NCBI RefSeq assembly: GCF_003047265.1
Contig: NZ_PZYY01000008.1
Coordinates: forward strand, 1 to 64,000
Direction: 5' to 3'
Length of the DNA: 64,000 nt
Source: Nocardioides terrigena
GTDB lineage: Bacteria; Actinomycetota; Actinomycetes; Propionibacteriales; Nocardioidaceae
This document shows, one piece after another, positions 58,981-64,000 of this stretch. Every line of letters starts with the position of its first letter. The stretch's first letter is position 1. Under the pieces are notes generated by a model. That model searched no databases. It was not told the origin of the DNA and saw only the letters and a program-made list of their open reading frames with translations. The translations under genes and the position numbers were made by a program.

Positions 58981-59025
58981 GGCGCGTCAGCCCGCCGCCT
59001 GCCGACCACCAGCGCGAGTGATGAC

Positions 59026-60147
59026 TCAGCGAAGCCGCAGCGTCGACACCACTCCCGCGTGGTCCGAGGGCCAGATCGGGCGGGGCTGCTGCGGAGTCTG
59101 CTCCCTGAACGGGTCGTCGCCCACGAGGTGGGCCTCGACCGTGCCGACGGCCCCGTGGACGAGGACGAGGTCGATCCGCTGGTCGAGCGTCGACGTCGGG
59201 TTGGTAAGTGTCTGGTTCTGCCCGCTGCTGTAGCCGGGGTCCTGGGGGTTCACCGCCCAGGCGTCGCGGAACCGGTCGGTGAGGAGGGCGTAGGAGCTCG
59301 TGGTGCTGCCGTCGGCGGCCGAGTTGAAGTCGCCGAGGGCGATGTCGGCGCCCGGACCCTCGGCGGGTCCGTCGAGGAACTCCTGCGCCTGCGCCTCCTG
59401 CACCTCAGGGAAGCCGGACACCTCGAGGTGGGTGTTGGCGACGTGGAACCGCCGGCCCCGGTACTTGGCGTCGATCGTCACCCAACCGCGGCCGAAGGAG
59501 GCCGCGGGGCCACCGGGCAGCGGAATGCTCTGCTGGGCGTCGTAGGTGCCGGACTGCGGGTTGTCCCAGTGCAGCGCCGGGGTGTCGGCGTTGACGAGGA
59601 TCACGTCCCGGTCCTGGAGCGTGACGACGCAGTCAGCGGGTGCCACGGCCACGCAGTCGAACTGCGGGCTGAAGAGCGGCGCCGGACCGATGTTCGCGTT
59701 CTGCGTGACCGCCGCGACCTCGTAGTCCAGGCCCCGGGCTGCGAGCGCGGCCATCAGGATCTCCAGGAAGTCATAGCTGGGTGGGTTCGCGGTCGAGTCC
59801 GCAGCGGTGGCCTGCGCGATCCACTTGGTGACCTCCTGCATCCCGATGACGTCCGGCTCCTCGTCCGCGATGATGTCGGCGACCGCTTCGGCCCGGGTCG
59901 GGAAGTCGGTGAAGACGGCGGTGCCGTAGATCGTCGCCACTGCAGCGACGAACGCGGCGGGCTGCTGGGGCGGCGGCAGCGAGGGGACCTCCAGCGCCGG
60001 ATCGAGGCTCGACCCGAGGTAGAGGTTGTACGACATGAACGTGAGGTCGCGCTCCGGTGCTGCCTGGGCACCACCGCCCCACGGCGCCATCAGGGTGAGC
60101 CCCAGCAACGCGACGAGCAGACCCCGGATCGTTGTGCGTGCACGCAT
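59026..60147 (-). CDS. Secreted endonuclease/exonuclease/phosphatase family protein
   Basis: This exported metal-dependent phosphodiesterase fold (373 aa) has a signal peptide (IRGLLVALLGLTLMAPWG, cleavage near AQA). The EEP motifs follow in order: MSYNLYLG, the metal Glu in GMQEVTKW, the His in HVANTHLEV, the Asp and Asn in LGDFNSAAD, and the terminal SDHAGVV. Relatives include DNase I, sphingomyelinase and inositol-phosphate phosphatases. The extracellular target cannot be named. GGGAGGTCACC before the ATG decides the start. It is divergent from a phosphotransferase gene. Confidence 0.82.
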   Translation of the reverse strand: MRARTTIRGLLVALLGLTLMAPWGGGAQAAPERDLTFMSYNLYLGSSLDPALEVPSLPPPQQPAAFVAAVATIYGTAVFTDFPTRAEAVADIIADEEPDVIGMQEVTKWIAQATAADSTANPPSYDFLEILMAALAARGLDYEVAAVTQNANIGPAPLFSPQFDCVAVAPADCVVTLQDRDVILVNADTPALHWDNPQSGTYDAQQSIPLPGGPAASFGRGWVTIDAKYRGRRFHVANTHLEVSGFPEVQEAQAQEFLDGPAEGPGADIALGDFNSAADGSTTSSYALLTDRFRDAWAVNPQDPGYSSGQNQTLTNPTSTLDQRIDLVLVHGAVGTVEAHLVGDDPFREQTPQQPRPIWPSDHAGVVSTLRLR

Positions 60148-60321
60148 GGTGACCTCCCAGTCAGGCTTCACTCCGGACCTGTCACTGAAACACACCTGCG
60201 CCGGGCCCTGCTAGGGCCATCGGACCCCCCGGTTGACGTCAGTCGAATCCGGCTCGGGTCGATGAGCGAGTCCTCGAAGAACTCGATGGTCACTGTCCGT
60301 CGCCTGTGTGAGGGTGCAGGC

Positions 60322-61104
60322 ATGGCCCATGACGAGGCACGGAACCGAGCGGCTGAGGTGAACGAACACTTCCGTCCCGTGGAGCTGTCGGCTGAGACCG
60401 TCACGCGACCAGCTGGGCCGCAGAGCCGCACGGTGCATTCGTTCCTGCGCCACCTTCGCGAGAAGGGTCTGGAGTGCGTTCCCGAACCGTTGTCGCTGGA
60501 CGAGGAGACCGAGGTGCTCCGCTTCATCGACGGGGAGAGCGGCGGGGACGGATGGAAGAACCAGCACGACGAGCAGGGGCTCCGTTCAGCAGCGCACCTG
60601 CTGCGGCGCATCCACGACGCTTCGGCTGACTGGGATCCGCCCCAGGACGCCGTCTTCAACGCGCCTCCTGAGACCGAAGGCGGCGACATCTTCGCGCACG
60701 GCGACCCCGGACCGTGGAACTTCGTGTGGCGGGACGGACAGGCGATCGCCCTCATCGACTGGGACTTCCTGCGTCCTGCATCAAGGATCGCCGACGTGGC
60801 CTACGCCCTGCTGTGGTTCGCCCCGATGCGGGACGACGAGTCCTCTCTGGAGTGGCATCACTTCCCCGAGGTGCCCGACCGTCGTGCGCGCATCGACGCC
60901 TTCCTGGAGGCATACGGGATGCTGGCCGACCTCGACGTGGTCGAAGCTGTCATCCGCCGCCGTCACGCGACGATCGAGCACGTCCGTCTCCTCGCCGACC
61001 AGGGGCTGGAACCTCAGAAGACCTGGGTCGCTCAGGGCAGTCTGGAGGAAGAGGCGGCGGATATCAGGTGGATCGAGGAGAACAGACCGCTCTTCGCCCG
61101 TTGA
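60322..61104 (+). CDS. Aminoglycoside-phosphotransferase-fold kinase (APH family)
   Basis: This kinase-like protein (about 260 aa) has the APH catalytic loop HGDPGPWNFVW near residue 130 and the metal motif ALIDWDFLRPASRIADVAYAL. The N-terminal lobe is short (RTVHSFLRHLREKG). The family phosphorylates small alcohols such as choline, homoserine or antibiotics, and no substrate is suggested by the context. ATG 60322 is used. An in-frame ATG at 60262 would add 20 residues. The 174-bp spacer to the divergent exonuclease-like gene has no obvious operator. Confidence 0.75.
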   Translation: MAHDEARNRAAEVNEHFRPVELSAETVTRPAGPQSRTVHSFLRHLREKGLECVPEPLSLDEETEVLRFIDGESGGDGWKNQHDEQGLRSAAHLLRRIHDASADWDPPQDAVFNAPPETEGGDIFAHGDPGPWNFVWRDGQAIALIDWDFLRPASRIADVAYALLWFAPMRDDESSLEWHHFPEVPDRRARIDAFLEAYGMLADLDVVEAVIRRRHATIEHVRLLADQGLEPQKTWVAQGSLEEEAADIRWIEENRPLFAR

Positions 61105-61128
61105 CAGACCTGCGCGGATCGGGGGCGT

Positions 61129-62079
61129 CTAGACCGACAGCCTCGTGACGGTCCTGGACACGTGATCGCCCGTCTTCTCGAGAAACACGATCTCCCCGAA
61201 CTCGACGTGCGACCAGCCGTCCTCGTCCTCCGTCAGGGCCTCGGAGGCGAAGATGGCGGCCGATGCCTCGGTCTCGTCGCACGCCTCGAAGTCGTACGAC
61301 GCGTCGTCGCCCGGGACGTGGCGACCCATCAGCATGTACATCGGCTCCAAGAGCATCGAGAGGGCGAAGTCGTCCGTGCCCGGACCGGACTCCCGCAGCT
61401 TCTTCCAGTCCCCGGCCGGGTTGGTCTCGCCCTGGTGCCCGAGGCCGACGTTGACCCCGATGATCCGGTTCGGCGACACCAGGGCCATCTTCATCTTGGT
61501 GAGGGCAGGGAGATCGAGGTCCTCCATCGCCTGCGAGATGAGTCCGACCATCTCCTCGATCGCGCGTTGCACGTCTTTGTCGCTGTCGCCCGCGAGCAGG
61601 GAGAGCAGCAGCACGTAGAGGAACTCCGTGTCGGTCGTGCCCCGCATCTGCTTCAGGTACCGGTCCTCGCAGTGCCTGAGCAGCTCCTTCTGCAGGAGCA
61701 TCCAGTTCGGCAGGTCGCCGTTCTGGGCGATGATCCAGGGTGTCTCGTCGAAGGAGAAGGGGTGGCAGTTCTCGTCGACCATGACGACCTTCGAGTCGTA
61801 GCTCGCAGCCCGCACGTGGCCGAGCACCGTGCTCGCCTGGAGACTCGGAATCATCCGGGTCGCATTGTCGTCGTAGAAGGCGGCCGTGGGCCGGCGGTAG
61901 ATGAAGGGATCCTCCGGCTTGAGCAGGTGCTCGCTCCAGGCACCGAATCCCCAGCCTGCGAGCTGCAGGTCCGGGTAGTGCTCAGGATCGAGCGCCTGGT
62001 TGACCAGGCTGTTCGAGGGCGTGAGCAGCAGGCTCTCGAGCGGGGCCTCTGGTCCGATGTAGGCGAGCACTCGGCACAT
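61129..62079 (-). CDS. Class II glutamine amidotransferase (GATase_4/YafJ-like)
   Basis: This amidotransferase-like protein (316 aa) starts with the nucleophile Cys2 (MCRVLAYIG), exposed after Met removal. Further Ntn-hydrolase features are HVRAASYDSK, the substrate-Arg region, AQNGDLPNWMLL and a Gly-Asp loop TTDTEFLYVLL. It resembles YafJ/EgtC-type enzymes and has no synthase domain. The start has a GAAGGA ribosome-binding site. The upstream gene on the same strand (RTX-like protein 2) ends 58 bp away. Its partner or substrate is unknown. EgtC neighbours such as egtB and egtD are absent. Confidence 0.82.
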   Translation of the reverse strand: MCRVLAYIGPEAPLESLLLTPSNSLVNQALDPEHYPDLQLAGWGFGAWSEHLLKPEDPFIYRRPTAAFYDDNATRMIPSLQASTVLGHVRAASYDSKVVMVDENCHPFSFDETPWIIAQNGDLPNWMLLQKELLRHCEDRYLKQMRGTTDTEFLYVLLLSLLAGDSDKDVQRAIEEMVGLISQAMEDLDLPALTKMKMALVSPNRIIGVNVGLGHQGETNPAGDWKKLRESGPGTDDFALSMLLEPMYMLMGRHVPGDDASYDFEACDETEASAAIFASEALTEDEDGWSHVEFGEIVFLEKTGDHVSRTVTRLSV

Positions 62080-62137
62080 ACGATTCCTTCGCTGACGGGA
62101 GGACGTGCCGCGGTCGGCGTCCACGAGCGTCGCCACC

Positions 62138-63637
62138 CTACGGGGCCGAGCCGGGTCTGCTCGGGGAGAGGCCCGACCACGTGCCGAGGATCTGCGATCG
62201 CCCTGCGTGACCGCGCTGGCCGGGCACGACCTGCGCGCCGCGCTCGGGTCGCTCGTCTGCACCCCGTGCCCGCGCGCGTGCACCAAGAACGGCTCGACCC
62301 GACCGGCCGGACCTCAGGTCCTCGCAGCTCCTGACCCGCTCAGCGCCGAGACAGGTGTCCCTCCCCTTGCGGCCGTTCGCGAAGTCGCCGCGACCCTTGC
62401 CCAGGTCGAGGATGTCCCGCCCTGGTGTGGCGACGACGGAGTCGCGACCTCCGCGCATCACGGCCTCCAGGCTGCGTCCTCCCTGCATGAGCAGGTCCTC
62501 GCTCCGGTTGGTTCCGCGGAACTTCCAGCGTTCGTCCGCGCCGATGATCGCCATGACCTCGAGGGCGCGCACCCCACCGGCCCGCACCTTGGTCCGCAGA
62601 ACTCCACTGCCCAGGTCCACAGTGATCGTCGAGCCCTTCCTGAAGCCCGCCTTGCGTACATCGAGAATGGCAAGGTCCCTGGAACCGCCTCCGTTCACCG
62701 ACACCCCGCGGGACGAGGGGGCGAGCCTGAAGTAGATGTCGTCGCCGCCCCCACCGCCATCGACGTCGACGTCCTTCACGGCCGCGACCAGGATCTGGTC
62801 CGCTCCGCCCTCACCGCGCAGGACGGCCGGTCCAGTCGCCGGATGGACCTCGAGATGGTCCGTGTCCTCTCCGCCACGCGCCGTACCTCCAGCCTGCCCC
62901 AGGACGATCCAGTCGCCGCCGGACCCTCCGTCGATGTAGTCCGGGCCGTCGGATGCCGGGTCGATGTCGGTGTCCGGCAGGTCGGCGTAGAGGGAGTCGT
63001 TGCCGCCGGCGCCGTCGATCTGGTCGGCGCCGCCAAGACCCGTCAGCACGTCGACGTACGGCGATCCGAGCAGGACGTCCGCAGTACGCGTGCCCACGAT
63101 GCCCAAGGCCTCGGTCACGACGATCTGGTCGGTGCCTGACGGCTCTGCCACGATGCCCAGTCCGCCGACCGGGGTGAGGTCGGCTCTGATCCCGCCCGGG
63201 ACACCGGCGGCGAGGAGGTCCGCGTAGACCACGGTGTCGACGGGGACGGAGAAGTCGTCGCGCGTCAGTGGATCGAGGCCGGCGTCGACGTAGTCGTTGC
63301 CCGCTCCCGGCCAGATGACGTCGCCGGCGGCATCGCTGTCCAGCCCGCCCAGGATGCGGTCGTCACCCGCCAGACCCTCCAGACGGTCCGACCCCTCGTC
63401 GCCGCAGATGACGTCGTTGCCGAGCAACCCCGAGATCGTGTCGTCGCCGCCCAGGCCGACCATCACGTCGTCACCGTTGGTCCCACTGAGTGCGTCGTCT
63501 CCCGGCGTGCCGAGATGCGTCGCGGCCCTGCCCTCGCACGTCCCAGCGACGGCACTCGCCGAGACAGCGGGGAGCAGCGGCGCGACGAGCGCGAAGCCGG
63601 CGAGGATCAGGCGAGCTGTGCCTCGGCGTGTGTTCAT
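62138..63637 (-). CDS. Secreted RTX-like calcium-binding repeat protein 2, with basic C-terminal extension
   Basis: This exported protein (499 aa) has a signal peptide (ARLILAGFALVAPLLPAVSA). A dense block of GGxGxD repeats lies at about 45-115 (GLGGDDTISG, GLAGDDRILGG), with sparser repeats later and a degenerate middle section. The overall layout mirrors RTX-like protein 1 but with the strong repeats at the other end. The homologous ending RSCED is followed by about 55 extra basic residues (SGRSGRAVLGARARARGAD), as if an ancestral stop was lost. AAGGAG precedes the ATG. It probably binds Ca2+ outside the cell. Confidence 0.72.
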   Translation of the reverse strand: MNTRRGTARLILAGFALVAPLLPAVSASAVAGTCEGRAATHLGTPGDDALSGTNGDDVMVGLGGDDTISGLLGNDVICGDEGSDRLEGLAGDDRILGGLDSDAAGDVIWPGAGNDYVDAGLDPLTRDDFSVPVDTVVYADLLAAGVPGGIRADLTPVGGLGIVAEPSGTDQIVVTEALGIVGTRTADVLLGSPYVDVLTGLGGADQIDGAGGNDSLYADLPDTDIDPASDGPDYIDGGSGGDWIVLGQAGGTARGGEDTDHLEVHPATGPAVLRGEGGADQILVAAVKDVDVDGGGGGDDIYFRLAPSSRGVSVNGGGSRDLAILDVRKAGFRKGSTITVDLGSGVLRTKVRAGGVRALEVMAIIGADERWKFRGTNRSEDLLMQGGRSLEAVMRGGRDSVVATPGRDILDLGKGRGDFANGRKGRDTCLGAERVRSCEDLRSGRSGRAVLGARARARGADERPERGAQVVPGQRGHAGRSQILGTWSGLSPSRPGSAP

Positions 63638-63887
63638 GTCATCGACTCCTTCGATGTGTGGGCCGGCACCAACGGCGTCAGCCGCCGAGGAGGCGTGGGT
63701 GATGGGTAGGGCTGAAGTGCCTCTGCCCAGCCGGTCCTGATGGTTTCTCCCCGCATCCGATGCGATTCAGGATGGGCGCATCTCGAGCACCACACACGGG
63801 ACGGGAGTCCCGAACGCCTCGGGAAAGATGGGAAGTCGTCAGCGCCAGTCATTCCACAAGGGGGCGTCGTCGACCGACCCAGGACGG
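63638..63887. other. 250-bp spacer upstream of RTX-like protein 2
   Basis: Apart from the RTX ribosome-binding site no clear gene, hairpin or operator was seen. A few short frames overlap it, all without plausible starts. Confidence 0.4.
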
Positions 63888-64000
63888 TCACCCAGGGGTG
63901 CTGGACTCCTGCTCGAAGGACGCCTTGAGCGCGTCGACCGTGATGGTGCGCTCCTTGATGGCGAGCCGGCGCCAGATGGGCGTGCCCAGGCGCCACACCC
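63888..64000 (-). CDS. C-terminal fragment of an unidentified gene (partial)
   Basis: A minus-strand frame runs in from the right edge and ends at 63888. It encodes IWRRLAIKERTITVDALKAS and a short acidic tail. The codon pattern is coding-like. The fragment is too short to assign. Confidence 0.4.
   Translation of the reverse strand, partial: VWRLGTPIWRRLAIKERTITVDALKASFEQESSTPG

Noticed and set aside
1..64000. CRISPR arrays, tRNA and rRNA genes, toxin-antitoxin pairs, biosynthetic megasynthases
   Set aside because: None was seen. The regularly spaced sequences found are palindromic dispersed repeats, not spaced direct repeats.

Overview
The window comes from a high-GC actinobacterium. GC-rich codons, frequent GTG starts, many 4-bp start/stop overlaps, an MprAB-type two-component pair, PucR/desaturase genes, a mycothiol-dependent-isomerase-like protein and many leaderless-looking promoters point to Nocardioides or a close relative. 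This placement is inferred from gene content and style, because no rRNA or tRNA gene is present. I saw no CRISPR array, rRNA or tRNA, and only the first codons of a likely IS30-type transposase at the left edge.

Layout. 1-130: IS edge abutting a broken palindromic repeat. 0.17-2.0 kb: pabA-pabB, with a dispersed repeat inserted in frame in pabB. 2.1-4.8 kb: histidine kinase, response regulator and DUF2238-like membrane protein. 4.9-6.7 kb: fructosamine-kinase-like, low-Mr tyrosine phosphatase and holin-like operon. 6.7-9.6 kb: carotenoid oxygenase divergent from a TetR regulator with clear operators, then VanZ and a 44-aa protein. 9.7-13.8 kb: aromatic/histidinol-phosphate aminotransferase, MFS-ArsR pair and glutathionyl-hydroquinone-reductase-like protein. 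13.9-16.3 kb: two secreted GH43-like paralogues. 16.4-20.1 kb: branched-chain 2-oxoacid/pyruvate dehydrogenase E1a-E1b-E2. 20.2-24.9 kb: epimerase; ECF sigma factor plus lipoprotein M1 peptidase facing a Ser/Thr kinase across 20 bp. 24.9-27.1 kb: GT61 glycosyltransferase pair. 27.3-30.5 kb: PaaN and an amidohydrolase. 30.6-34.4 kb: PucR regulator, ferredoxin reductase and acyl desaturase. 34.6-37.8 kb: five-repeat surface protein and an enoyl-CoA hydratase.

37.8-45.9 kb is a self-contained catabolic cluster. A LacI regulator, an MFS transporter and a substrate-binding-like protein run left. A 2,6-dihydropseudooxynicotine-hydrolase-like C-C hydrolase, a 3-hydroxyacid dehydrogenase, an M24 protein lacking one metal ligand and an aldehyde dehydrogenase run right. 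Two LacI-type operators lie between the arms. Its substrate is not obvious, and I consider it the best candidate for an undescribed pathway. 46-64 kb is more accessory: alpha/beta hydrolase/AraC, two RTX-like secreted proteins (one flanked by direct repeats), SixA, RsbW-like, HrpB helicase, MaoC, phosphotransferase, exonuclease-like and class II amidotransferase genes.

The strongest non-genic signal is a set of dispersed palindromic repeats. Family A is 67 bp with 26-nt arms and a 15-nt loop (three full copies and one half copy). Family B is a 74-76 bp near-perfect palindrome (two copies). Family C is about 80 bp with two hairpins (two copies, one inside pabB). They sit in convergent, divergent, tandem and even coding contexts, so they are not just terminators. 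A second genome-style signal is the recurrent pattern TAnnnT followed by 6-7 nt and then the start codon, seen before about a dozen genes and implying leaderless transcription.
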